A DNA stretch of 64,000 bases from Cannabis sativa (Eukaryota > Streptophyta > Magnoliopsida > Rosales > Cannabaceae): positions 50,237,429-50,301,428 of the forward strand of contig NC_083610.1 of NCBI RefSeq assembly GCF_029168945.1. Direction: 5' to 3'. The position numbers and the translations under genes were made by a program. This document shows, piece after piece, positions 48,130 through 59,696 of the stretch. The notes under the pieces were generated by a model. That model worked only from the letters and a program-made list of their open reading frames with translations, was not told the DNA's origin and did no database searches. Every line of letters starts with the position of its first letter. Positions within the stretch are counted from its first letter, which is position 1.

Positions 48130-49385
48130 CTAGCCTCAGAGCCATGGTAATGATTTACTTTCATGTAATATAGATTTAAAACGATGAATATTATTTTTGT
48201 GTTGATTTGGATGTGTTCATGTTGGTTTATGTGTTATTTGATGAATGTATGTGATTTATAAAAAATTTCTATAAAAATAATTTTATTTTCATTCTGAAAA
48301 AAAATTATTTGGATTTCTTGTGAAAAGTTAAGCAATTTTGGTTTTTACTGAACTCGATTCCGATAAAAATTGGAAAAGTTATAAATTTTTGAAGTTTCGG
48401 GTTGAATGGGTGTCAAGTTGGTGCATCGAGTGAACCAGGCACTTGGATAAAGAGGCTTCCGCGCACACATCAAGGGGACAAAATCCCTATCTGAAGTCAT
48501 GTCTCTCCCAACCCTTCAGACAAGCACAAGGCTGCAGGCACCGAGGGAGATGTTGTAGCTGACCGAGAAAACTCTGTCAAGGAGGCTGCAAGCCTCTCGT
48601 GCGCGCGCGCATATGGGCTGCTAGCAGCCTGTCTGGGCTTCACGTGCAGCCTCTCTTGTGGGCAGCCACAAAAATCCGATTTCTGTCGAATTTTTCCACA
48701 AATTTCAAATTTTTCCAATTTTAAACCTTAAAATTCAAAATAAAATATTATTTTTAAAATATTTAAACTCAAATATCAATTTTTTAAATTAATAATATTT
48801 AATTTTAATAGATTATTATTAATTTCTAGTATTTTGAGGTTTAAATTTAAAAATTGATTATTTTATTTTTTAATTATGGTAAGTTTAAAATTTGTTAATT
48901 TTTTTAATATTTATATATTATTTAATTATAATATTAGATATTTTAATATTGGGTGTATTTAAAATTAAAAGATGGCATTATCCTTTTAATTTGAAATATT
49001 ATATTAAAATAATCTTATAGGATAAATTACATAATATTAAAATTTGACATTAGCCTAGATACTTTTATAGATATTCTAACCATAATATTTTTAAATTTAA
49101 AAATAAGTTATTTTGTAAAATATTTAATTGTTTATAAATCATAAGTTAAAAAATGATATTTTATATTATTTTACTTATCAAAAATTTATAAATAGTATAT
49201 TAAATGTTTAAATAACTTAGATATTTTTGTAGAAATTTGAAAAAGGCTTAATTTGAGATATTTTGACATATAAAATAATAATTGCCTAACCTTATCTATT
49301 TTAAAATTAGTTTATTTTGTTATTTAAATTTTATTAAATTATAATATTAGAAAATGATATTGAAAATATCTTTTTGGTTATTGTT
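48130..49385. other. Non-coding, probably internal sequence of the LTR C element, then AT-rich spacer
   Basis: Begins with the primer-site-like motif. A GC-rich pocket (48430-48670), with CGCGCGCGC and repeated GCAGCCT phrases, follows. From 48720 on the sequence is almost pure A/T. The minus-strand open frame at 48497-48718 has no recognisable domain. Confidence 0.45.
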
Positions 49386-49775
49386 ATAGCCGAAATTCGG
49401 CTGTACTTTAGAAGGTGACACGTGTCAGTCTCAGAGAATATGAATCAACAAATGTAATGGTAATTATATAATTAAATAAAAAATAGAATAACTCATTAAA
49501 TGCAAAATTAATAGAGTATATTTATAACTCGCTGACTACACAGTCTTAAGCGAGATCAAAATGTACAAACTATTGATTCACGTATTGACGAGAAACTGTT
49601 TTGCATTAGAAGGCAAAATCCCAAGGGAGACATAAACAACGTATAGTGAGGCATCTACCTCGCTGTATGTAAGGAAGTATTGACGAGGTGAAATAGTTAT
49701 TAGAACACTTAGCGTATAATATACATTATAATAACTAAGTGTAATGACTTGAAGGACATGATTGTCCAGTCTGCA
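49386..49775 (+). repeat. LTR fragment of the TGTTATA-type family
   Basis: Starts TGTTATAGCCGAAATTCGG. Shared blocks with 38819-39300 include ATAACTCRTTAAA, AGAGTATRTTTA, CTCGCTGACT and CACTTAGCGTATAATRTA. It is cut on the right, close to the hAT-type MITE. Confidence 0.7.
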
Positions 49776-49782
49776 AGGTGAT

Positions 49783-49982
49783 CAGGGACAGACCCATTCA
49801 CAATAATGTGGGGGCTTTAAAAAATTAAATGTAAATTTTTTAATTTAATAATTATAAACCAAAATAGTAGAATAGCCTCCATAAAATTAGATAAATTTAA
49901 TAAGAGTGATTATAATGTAGTTATAAATATTTTTTTATGATAAATAAGCCCCCACAAAGTAAAAATCTTGGGTCCGTCACTG
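49783..49982. mobile_element. hAT-type MITE, 200 bp, TSD AAGGTGAT
   Basis: The ends CAGGGACAGACCCA and, inverted, CAGTGACGGACCCA match at 12 of 14 positions. Both continue to a TGTGGGGGCTT block. The 8-bp duplication AAGGTGAT at 49775-49782 and 49983-49990 is perfect, as expected for hAT. The centre is A/T-rich and non-coding. Confidence 0.92.
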
Positions 49983-49990
49983 AAGGTGAT

Positions 49991-50551
49991 TAATGGTGAA
50001 AAATATACATTAAATAAGCCTAAAGTTTAAAATAAATTAAAAATAAATTAATATTTTCATGAAATTAATAAGATATATTTTTATGTTGAAAATATTTAAT
50101 TTAAATTTAATTTATTATCTTTTTTTTTTTTGTAGGAATTGAAATTATTATGGTATTTTGAAGTGAAGAAATGGAGTAAAAATAATATTTTAAAAAAATA
50201 ATAATAAAGGAAAGGATCAAAATTCGGACCTTGGAGAGGCCCACTCGCGGGCAACCCAGCTCCTCAATCCGGGCCGTCTGTGCATAGATCCAAGGGCCCA
50301 AACAGGGCGCGTGTCCCTCACCTCCAGACATGGCGCGTGAAGCGCCTGATCTCCTCCTGTCCAGCCTGCCAGCGTCAGCCACGCGTGGGACCCGCCAGCA
50401 TCCTTCTCTCTCCAGCAGCCTCACATGCTCGCCACTTGTCTGCCTCTCGTTCAATCCAAGCTCCAGCAGCCTCCCCATGTGCGCCAAGTGTCGTCTCCTC
50501 CTTCCATCCGCTACTTTCAAATTGTCTTGAAATACAATTTCAAAATACATT
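49991..50551. other. Spacer with a GC-rich pocket
   Basis: A/T-rich to 50215, then a GC-rich block to about 50510 with GCGCGTG and CCAGC-rich phrases. Both strands stay open here (for example 50107-50655 minus and 50280-50555 plus), but neither translation shows a known domain. A part of a retrotransposon leader is possible. Confidence 0.4.
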
Positions 50552-50560
50552 ATAATTTTA

Positions 50561-50971
50561 AGAAAATTCCATCCCTTAAAATGAATATATTGATGCACCC
50601 CTATCTGTTTTAGCATCCAAAATAATTTTTTAGTCAATTTTTTTCTCATGATCATATACGTTATAGTTATTTAAAACATCCTGCAAAATTTTAAGAAATT
50701 TGGAAAAGTTTAACACGCCGAAAATTATGTTCAAACAGTGTGTTGCACGCGTGACTATTTTATTTTATACGCGTGTAAAATAGACTGTTTGAACATTGTT
50801 TTCTATATTGTAAATTATTCCGAATTTTTCAAAATTTTGTAGGATATCTTAAATAGCTATAATGTACATGAATATGAAAAAAAATTAGACTAAAAAATTT
50901 TTCTGGATGCCGAAACAAGTTAAGGGTGCATCAGTACATCCCTTTTAAGGGGGTGTATTGTAGAATCACCC
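50561..50971. mobile_element. Mutator-type MITE with long inverted ends, 411 bp, TSD ATAATTTTA
   Basis: The perfect 9-bp duplication ATAATTTTA is at 50552-50560 and 50972-50980. Arms of about 180 bp are inverted copies: TTGATGCACCCCTATCTG...CAAACAGTGTG against, inverted, CTGATGCACCCTTAACTTG...CAAACAGTCTA. The outermost 25 bases of the left arm have diverged. The 9-bp duplication and long arms fit MULE-type elements. Confidence 0.85.
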
Positions 50972-50980
50972 ATAATTTTA

Positions 50981-52218
50981 TATTCCTTTACATTTATTTG
51001 GCTCATTTTTCTATTTCTCTCAGCCAATAAATTGCACATTGTATATTTTACCATTCTACCCTTCTCATATCTCACCTACCTCATTTATGCTAGAAATTTC
51101 TAGAAAATATTAAAATAATTAATTTATTAATTATTAAATTTCTCTTCACTTTTCTTCTCATATTTCTTTATGAGAATGATTAGCATAATGGCCTAATCTT
51201 TCTTGGAAGGTTATGGATGATTCCATATGCAAAGTGAGATTATTTTGTATCTTTTATTCACTTGTAATATTTATTTGAGCAATGCAAGTTCTTATTTCAC
51301 TTTTATTTTCTTGTTCTTCATCCATCTATACTACTATATATACTATTATATACTAAATATATATAGACTTAGTCATGCTCTTTATATATATTTTTATTTA
51401 GTGATTGTAGTAATAGTAGTATTTATCTTGTTCTATCTTTTATGTTCATTTTTATTTACTTTTTATTAAACATATAGGTTTAGTCATGCTCTTCCTATGT
51501 GCTTAAAAATTAAGAAAAGTAATATTAATGTTCATTTCCTTCACTATCACCACCATCTATATTTCTATCTCTTTGTCATTATTTTTACTAAAGATATATA
51601 GGATTAGTCATGCTCTTTCCATGTGTTTCTATTTAGTAAAAATAATATTTATGTTTAGTTTTATTTTTGATATTTTATTACATTATTGCTTGATGTATAA
51701 TGTCATTTCTAGGCTCTACATAAGATTAAATTATTTCTTTCATTTTCAAGAATTTGTATACTCAAAATATAATGAAATTTAATGTTAAATCATTTATCAA
51801 CTTTGTGAATCAAGGGTACAAAATAGCTAAACAAGCATATGGATGATTCTTGAAGCCTTCATTTCTTTTACTATTAACTACACATTTATTTACTCTTTTT
51901 TTAATATTTATTACCAAAACAAAAATCACAAAATCATTGGTTACTATCATCACTATCTATTAACCTTTTGTTTCTATTTTTCAACTAACGTTTTTGCTCA
52001 TAATCACCTCTCTGTGGAATCGACCGCCCGATCTATACTACAACCACTGCTAGTGGAAGTCACATTTTGGGTGTTACATATCACAAGGCCTTATGGTCAA
52101 AGAGCAGTTGTTAAGTTATTTTAGTACACTAGTGCTCATGCCATTGCTGGAAGGCTTGTGCATAAACCAAGTTGTTCATGTACTAGGCGAGATGCCTAAG
52201 CGAGATACCTTTGGCTGC
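50981..52218. other. T-rich spacer with a three-copy repeat and an LTR-end-like motif
   Basis: TAGTCATGCTCTT occurs at about 51369, 51481 and 51605 within related units of about 111-124 bp. The end GGGTGTTACA at 52069-52078 resembles the end of the chromovirus LTR at 52723 but is not followed by a primer site. Several T-rich frames are open but look like chance. Confidence 0.5.
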
Positions 52219-52726
52219 GTACTGAGTATAGGCTGGATTCGAAGTTAGTCATACTCTGTCCAGAATTTTTTGACCTAGTTATCAAATCGTGATTAGGTGT
52301 ATGGGCGCCTAGTTACGGTCTGGATATATATTTATGTTTATGATTATGCTTTTCTTACCGAGTTTGTCGATTCACAGTTATTACAAGTATGTGCAGGTAA
52401 AAGCTAGAACCGAACCATTGTGAGTCTAAAGCTAAGGGTTAAGATTGTACATATCAAGACGGTTAGACCTAGAGCGTTTAGGGTCTTCGAGACGATGTTG
52501 GCTCACTTTGCTAGTCGCTAGACGACCACTTTTGAAGTTTAAATATTTTGTAACTTTTAAAATGGGATCTCGATTTATGTAAATTATTATGTTTAATTAT
52601 TAAAGTAAAATTCTTTGATAAAGTTTTAATTACTCACAATTTTTAATAAACTCGTTGATTAGCAACGAGCGACACAGTAAATATAAAATCACAATAACAC
52701 GCCTAAACTAGTAGGGTGTTACAATT

Positions 52727-52742
52727 TGGTATCAGAGCCGCC
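52727..52742 (+). other. Primer-binding site of the chromovirus
   Basis: TGGTATCAGAGCCGCC, complementary to the 3' end of initiator methionine tRNA over its first 12-13 bases, starting 3 bases after the LTR end. Confidence 0.85.
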
Positions 52743-52969
52743 AGGTTGTTCTCCAAAGATCATTAAGATATGTACAATCATCATCAGAGATAAGCTTGAC
52801 TCAGGGTTCGATAAGTTTTTACGAGTTGTAATCGTTTTTACTTGTTATGCATGATTAGAAATATGATAGAAAGCATGTTAGTAGATTGATAGCTGAATAG
52901 GAGCATATTAAGTTCCCATGTAAGCAGTAGTTAGATTTTAATTATGATTGTTGCCTGACCTAGCCGACT

Positions 52970-54088
52970 CATGAATGTGCAGGGTTGTCCTATAGAATGG
53001 ACGCCTAGCAAAAATCATGTAGTTGGGCTAATGTGGACGATACCGCTGGTGAATGGAGAGATTACGATCCCCCTTATACTCAAGATTGTGAAGAGACTTA
53101 TGGAGGTGGTCACAAAAATCAACTCCAAGTTCCATCAGATTTGGAGCAAAGGTTCGTTGAAATGGAAGCTAGGATTCAACGACAAGAGGAGGAAATTAAG
53201 AGATTAAGACAGCAAAGGTCCCATGTCGTACCTTCATCTCAAATTCCAATTGTTTTTATTCTGGTGTTCTTAGCAGAACAGAGAACGGCTGGTAACCGTA
53301 TGGAATTCTCTTATGGGAATTGTATGATGCAAGGACCTTCAGTTATTCTGAGAAACTTAGATGAGATGAATACTTCTCTAGCTGCGTACACTATAGAGTT
53401 TGTTCAAGAGCCCTGAGGGACTCAGGTTGTTGGTGGAGCCATTACTCCTCCTACCTCTGGTTATGGTAGGGGTCGTAGTGACTCAACCACTGACCAGAAG
53501 AGAAAGACACCATCGCACCTGGTGACTTAAATCAGAACAAGAGGTTTTAAGGGAACTAGGGTTGAGGTAACTACCAGGGTGGTTCTGAAATCTGTTATAC
53601 ATACCCAAAATGTTCCAATTGTAAGAAGCACCATCTGGGTGAGTCGAGGATGTTTCTAGTGTCATTTTCCTGGACATTATAAGAGAGATTGTTCACAATT
53701 CAAGAAAGAAGAGTAGAAGACAGCAGCAAAGCCCGCTCCAGGAAGGGTGTTTGCTCTTATTCAGGCTGATGCAAAAGCCAGCCCCTCAATTGTTACAGGT
53801 CAGCTCTCGGTCAATAACTCTTACTTCTCTGTATTATTTGACTCTAGGGCCACTCATTCCAATGTGGCAGCTAGAATTTTTGATAAATTGGGTAGACCGT
53901 ATGATAGTTATGATAAAGGGTTTGGAACCCTACTACCTGATAGAGAATTAGTTATCTCCAAAAGGTGGGTTAGGTCTATGTCAATCAGAATTGAGGATAG
54001 AGAGTTGAGTGCTAATTTAGTTCAATTAGGCTTAGTGAATTTTGAAATCATACTTGGGAATGGATTTCTTGTCCAAGTACTAAGCTAG
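52970..54088 (+). pseudogene. Chromovirus gag and protease, broken
   Basis: A charged gag helix (LEQRFVEMEARIQRQEEEIK) lies near 53140-53210. A decayed zinc knuckle (CF-stop-CHFPGHYKRDC) is near 53650-53695. The protease reads VLFDSRATHSNVA at about 53831-53869: the catalytic Asp is kept, but the Gly of the D-S-G triad is Arg. Stops occur at 53414, 53660 and 54086. Confidence 0.82.
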
Positions 54089-54107
54089 TATTGATTGTAA
54101 ACGGAAT

Positions 54108-55820
54108 ATGGTGATCTTCCAACCCGAGGGCGAGGAACCATTTATATTTATGGGATCAGTTCAGGGATCCCGAATTCTAGTGATCTTGGTATTGAAAGCT
54201 AGAGATTCGTTACAAGATGGATGCTTAGGGTTTCTGGCAGTGATATTGGATACCACATGGTCTGAGTCAATTTGGCTAGAGGATATCACGGTGGTTCAAG
54301 AATTTATAGATGTTTTTCCTGATGAACTTCTGGGTTTACCACCGCAGCAAGAAATAGATTTTATTGTCGATTTAGCACCTGGAACAGAGCCAGTTTCTAA
54401 GGCACCGTTCAGAATAGCTCTGGCAAAGCTTAAAGAATTGAAGATACAGCTTCAGGGGTTGCTTGACCTAGGGTTTTCTCGACCTAGTGTTTCACTCTAG
54501 GGAGCTCCCGTGTTATTTGTTAAGAAGAAAGATGTATCCCTACATTTGTGCATTGACTACTGAGAATTAAATAAACTCACGATCAAGAATAAATATCTTT
54601 TACCTAGGAACGACAACCTGTTTGATCAACTTCAGGGGAAGACAGTCTTCTTTAAGATTGATCTTCGATCGGGTTATTATCAGTTGAGAATCCAAGAGGA
54701 GGACATTCCTACTACTGCTTTCCGCACTAGGTATGGGTACTATGAATTTCTAGTTATGTCTTTTGGACTAATCGACGCTTTAGAAACTTTTATGGAACTG
54801 ATGAATAGGGTATTCAAGGATTTCCTCGATATATGTGTTATAGTATTTATGGACGACATCCTTGTGCACTCTCAATCAGAAAGAGAGTATGAGCAACATC
54901 TCTGGATGGTTCTGCCACGATTATGAGAACATAAATTGTATGCCAAGTTCAAAAAGTGTGAGTTTTGGCTATCTCAGTTGTCTTTTCTTGGACACATTGT
55001 CAGTAAGGATGGGATCAAGGTCGATATAGGGAAGATTGAATCTAACAAGGATTGGCCGAGACTGAAGATAGTTATGGAAGTAAAATATTTCTTGGTTTGG
55101 CTGGTTATTTTCGTCGATTGTTGAGGGTTTTTTTAAGATCTCAACACCCTTAATCGAACTCACTAAAAAAAAGAATCAATGGTTTTTGTGGACAGACAAG
55201 TGTGAAGTAAGCTTTCAGGAGTTGAAACAAAGATTGATCACAACTCCGATGATAGCCCTACCCTCTGATAAAGAAAAGTTCATGGTGTACTGTGATGCAT
55301 CCAGACAGCGTCTGAGGTGTGTTTTGATGCATGCTGATCGGGTCATCACTTATGCCTTTTGTTAGTTAAAGGAGTATGAACAGTGATACCCAACTCACGA
55401 TCTAGAACTTGCCGCATTGGTTTTTGCTTTGAAAATTTGGTAGCATTATCTCTACGGAGAGAAGTGTGAAATTTATACAGACCACAAGAGCCTCAAATAT
55501 TTCTTTACCCATAAAGATTTGAGTATGAGGCAGAGATGTTGGTTGGAGTTAGTTAAAGATTACGACTGTGAAATTCTTTATCATCCTGTGAAGGCCAATG
55601 TGGTGGCAGATGCCCTTAGTAGGAAGGGTCCTAGGCAAGTGACTAGTATGATCAAGATTTCACCTCACCTAGTAGATGATTTGGTCAGATTAGGTATTGA
55701 GTTTTTTGTAGGAAAACTTAATAGTTTGACATTGCAATCTGATCTGTTAGATAGAATTAAAGCTGCTCATTTAACCGATCCAAAACTGGTGAAGATCCAA
55801 GAAGAGATTTTAACTGGTTA
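54108..55820 (+). pseudogene. Chromovirus reverse transcriptase and RNase H, broken
   Basis: VFPDELLGLPPQQEIDF precedes RT. RT blocks include [31 protein letters not shown] and the catalytic FMDDI at about 54848-54862. SFLGHIVSKDGIKVD follows. RNase H reads MVYCDASRQ (first Asp), LAALVFALKIW and [11 protein letters not shown]. It ends with the [14 protein letters not shown] link to integrase. Stops lie at 54498, 54562, 54924 and in the RNase H. Confidence 0.87.
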
Positions 55821-55829
55821 AGCTAAAGA

Positions 55830-57170
55830 TTGTATACAGTGTTGGGTAATGAGATGTTGTTGTTTAGAGCTAGAGTTTGTGTTCCAAATAGTGTTGAACT
55901 TAAAAAAGAAATTCTCAAGGAAGCTCATACCACTCCTTATTCACTGCATCCTGGCACTACCAAAATATATCAGGATTTAAAACCCTTCTACTGGTGGTGC
56001 AGGATGAAGAAAGATGTGGTAGAATTTGTATCCCGGTGTTTAACTGTTAGTAGATTAAGGCTGAACATCAGAGACCTGCAGGGTTGTTGCAACCACTAAC
56101 ACTTCCTAAGTGAAAGTGGGAAGATGTCACCATGGATTTTGTGGTTGGGTTACCTAAAACCACGGGGATGTATGATTCTATTTGGGTTATGGTAGATCAA
56201 TTTACTAAGTCTGCACATTTTCTACCAGTGAAAACAATCTATACAATGGATCAGTATGTAGAGTTATACGTGAAAGAAATAGTGAGGTTGCATGGGGCTC
56301 CGAAATCCATTATATAGGATAGGGCTCCGAGGTTCATCTCAAAATTTTAGCAGAGTCTCTAGTGGGCTATGGGTACCAAGTTGAAATTCAGTACAAATTA
56401 TTATCCTCAGACTAATGGACAGTCTGAAAGGACAATGCAGATATGTTACGTGCCTATTTGTTAGATTTTAAAGGCTCTGGAGTAAGTATCTACCACTGAT
56501 AGAGATCTCATATAACAACAGTTATTAGAGTACTATAGGGATGGATCCCTATGAAATGTTGTATGGTAGAAAGTGCAGATCTCCAATTCACTGGGATGAG
56601 ACTGGAGAAAGAAAATACTTAGGTCCGGAGTCAGTGCAACTGACCAATATGGCTATAGAAAAGATCAAGACCAAGATGCTTGCCTCACAGAGTAGGCGAA
56701 AGAGTTATGCATATCTGAAGCGTAGAAACGCAAAATTTTAGGTACAAAATCATGTATTCCTACGAGTGTCTCCAATGGTGGGGATCAAATGTTTTGGTAG
56801 AAGGGACAAGTTATGCCCTAGATTTGCAGGGCCTTTTGGGATTCTCGACAAGGTTGGACTAGTAGCATATTGTCTAACCTTACCTCCAGCACTTTCAGAA
56901 GTCTATAACGTGATTCATGTTTCTATATTACGGAAATATATTTCAGATCCTACTCATGTGCTGAGTTATGAAAACTTAGAACTTCAGTCAGATTTATCAT
57001 TCGAAGAGCAGTCAGTTTAGATTTTAGACAGAAAAGATAAAGTCCTTCGAAACAAAACCATAGCTTTGGTCAAAGTGCTCTGGAGAAACAGTAGGGTGGA
57101 GGGAGTCACCTGGGAGTTGAAGTCCGACATAGGGGCTCAATATCCATAGTTGTTCAAGTTAGATTTTGGG
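55830..57170 (+). pseudogene. Chromovirus integrase with chromodomain-like C-terminus, broken
   Basis: The zinc-binding H2C2 domain retains PYSLHPGTTKIYQDLK, but the second Cys pair is altered (CLTVSR). The core reads WVMVDQFTKSAHFLPV with MDFVVGLPKT before it. The second Asp region has a stop (56317), and the Glu region is shifted (TNGQSERTMQ). The C-terminus has VIHVSILRKYI and, after a TAG at 57018, a chromodomain-like ILDRKDKVLRNKTIALVKV...VTWELKSDI. In this lineage the chromodomain directs insertion to heterochromatin. Confidence 0.82.
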
Positions 57171-57198
57171 GATGAAATTCTTTTAACGGGGGATAATT

Positions 57199-59257
57199 GT
57201 AAAGATCGCTTAATTTTAATATGATAAATTAGCTAATAATTAGGGCTTAATTATGAAATTGGATTTCTATTTATGATTTATGAATTTATGGAGATGTATT
57301 TGAATTCTAGGTGTGTTATTTACGTTATATATGAAATTTCATGTTTTTCATGTTTTATGTCGGCAATATTGGAACACGATGTTTGGCCAATAGAATCACA
57401 TTTTCTTATGATTTAGTATTTTAGTAATAGCAGAGCAACCTAGATAGACATTGGGAATGTCGAAATTATTTGAGGTTGTGGAAATGACCAAACTACCCTT
57501 AGCTAGCATAGAGGCTTTTAGTGTAAGGACAAAATAGTCTTTTTGTCATGTGTTGTTATTTGTCCTTTAGTGATATACTATTACATCTAATTAAGCATAA
57601 GGTTATTTGAGGTGTTTATTAGATAAATATTAGATTTTATTTGAAGTATTCAAAGTTAGAAATTAGGAAGAAAAATCACATTTCTTCTTCTTCTCCTTAT
57701 CTCTCTCGAGCACTTGGGAACCAACAGCTTTTGGAGGATTTCTTTAGTTGAATTTAGGGTTTTCTAGCTAGTCTTTAGTGATTCAAATCAATGTAACATT
57801 CTCTAGCCTCTCTCTTAGTAATTTCTTAAGTTTTAGTGAATCAATTATGCATGATTTTAGAGTTAGGGTTTTGTGTTGTTTAATGGTGTTTGATTTTGTG
57901 TTCTGGTATTATGTTGAGGTTATTTAAGCTCTATTATGTTGGATTTGTTAGTTGTTGTGGTGATTGAGTAAGGTTTGAGTTTATGAACTCAAGTTTTGCT
58001 CTCAAATGGTGGTTTTTGCTACATAGGTTGTTGGCTGATTTTATTGCATAGATTCTATTCATTATGGTGTAACTAGGTACTCTGGAAGATTTGGTAGCAT
58101 TTAGAATCGTATTGAATGGTTTAAAAGGATTTTTGTGTTTCATGCACTGAATTGATCGGCCGGTTTAGTGGGACCTGTAGGAACCAGATTTCCGATTGGT
58201 CCCCAGGAAACCCCTCTAAACTAGTCTTTCGATTGGTGAATCGGTTTGCCGGTTGGGCAGTTTAGGAAACCTTAGTTTTTCCTATTTTTGCGATATTTAT
58301 GGTATTGTCATGTTATCCATTGATAGGGAAACTTTTAGTTTCAATTTTAAGTCCCTAAAAAGTGATTTAGCGTGTCACTCACCAGTTTTACGAATATTGT
58401 GATTTAAGGGCCTATAAATCGTCAAGTAGCTGTTCCACTCAGGTTGACCGCCACACGTGAATTTGAAAACGAGGTAAGATTAGTATAATGGTTTCATATA
58501 TGTATACATGTTTAGCGTACATGTTAGTTGCCGTCAAAATAGCATATCAGGGTATCAATGAGGTATACATAGAGTTGCACCGAGGTACCAATAAATATAT
58601 GTTAGGAAAATCAGTGGCCATCAGATTAGCATATCAGGGTATCAGTGAAGTGTACATAGAGTTGCACAGAGATGCCAATATATATATATGCTAGGCCTCC
58701 AGATAGTATGAATTAACTGTTACCACATCAGTAGGACTAGAGTACTGAGTATAGGCTGGATTCGTAGTTAGTCATACTTTGTCGAGAACGTTCCTGACCT
58801 AGTTATCAAATTGTGATTAGGTGTATGGGCGCCTAGTTACCGTCTGGATATATATATATATGTATTTATATTTATGATTATGCTTTTCTTACCGAGTTTA
58901 TCGACTCGCAGTTATTACATGTATGTGCAGGTAAAAGCTAGAACTGAACCATTGTGAGTCTAAAGCTAAGGATGAAGATTGTGCATATCAAGACGGTTAG
59001 ACCTGGAGCGTTCAGGGTCTTCGGGACGATGTTGGCTCACTTTGCTAATCGCTAGACGACCACTTTTGAAGTTTAAATATTTTGTAACTTTTAAAATGGG
59101 ATCCTAGTTTATGTAAATTATTATGTTTAATTATTAAAGTAAAATTATTTAATAAAGTTTTAATTACTCACGATTTTAAATAAACTCGTTGATTAGCAAC
59201 GAGCTACATAGTAAATATAAAATTATGATAACACGCCTAAACTAGTAGGGTGTTACA
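57199..59257 (+). repeat. 3' LTR of the chromovirus, about 2.06 kb
   Basis: Begins TGTAAAGATCGC after the purine tract and ends GGGTGTTACA. It contains a tandem duplication of 87 bp starting at 58541 and 58628 (AGCATATCAGGGTATCA). The last 517 bases match the 5' LTR part. Confidence 0.85.
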
Positions 59258-59696
59258 AAAATACTAAAATAACTAAAAACAAATAAAATTATTATAAAAA
59301 AAAATTAACACTAAAAATAAAAAGTTTATGAAAAAATAACTAACACTAAAAATTATATCCAGCAACCAGTAACATTAAAGATTATATCTAGTAACTAGTA
59401 ACACTAAAATAACTAACTTTAAAGATTATGTCTAGTAACTAATAACACTAAGTATATTTTTGTTATTTTTTCTTTATGTCATCATTATTTCCATCATCAT
59501 TGAGAATTATTTGGTTTGTTCTTCTTTTTTTGTTGATAATATCACAATAATCTTGATCAAAGTCTTCCAAATGATTTTCTTGATCTTTTTTGTTTTTTTT
59601 CTTTCTTTAATTCATGTTTTGGTTTTTATTTCTCATTCGGGTAAAAAAAATTGACACAGTAAAATTTTTAAGCCCTTATTTCAAATTGTACTCATT
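59258..59696. other. AT-rich spacer with short CTAACACTAAA repeats
   Basis: 59258-59450 repeats phrases like AACTAACACTAAA and ATTATATCTAGTAAC. No gene is recognised. The plus-strand frame at 59460-59654 looks like chance. Confidence 0.45.

Larger units (their letters stand above)
52219..59257 (+). mobile_element. Ty3/gypsy chromovirus, Tekay/Del-like, decayed
   Basis: The 5' LTR part (52219-52723) matches 58741-59257 of the 3' LTR (57199-59257, about 2.06 kb, TGTAAAG...GTGTTACA). Primer-binding site TGGTATCAGAGCC starts at 52727. Gag-protease, RT, RNase H, integrase and a chromodomain-like C-terminus follow in chromovirus order. A purine-rich tract precedes the 3' LTR at about 57186-57194. 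Most frames carry stops. The 5' LTR upstream of 52219 does not match the 3' LTR, so it is truncated or chimeric. Confidence 0.88.

Noticed and set aside
48497..48718. Minus-strand frame with 73 codons
   Set aside because: Falls in the GC-rich pocket and has no recognisable motif; both strands are open there because stops are rare in GC-rich DNA.
50107..50655. Minus-strand frame of 182 codons
   Set aside because: Extends from A/T spacer through a GC-rich block into the MULE-type MITE arm, so it cannot be a single conserved gene.
51227..52124. Several short plus-strand frames rich in Phe/Ile/Tyr
   Set aside because: T-rich DNA gives hydrophobic chance frames; no conserved residues or start context.
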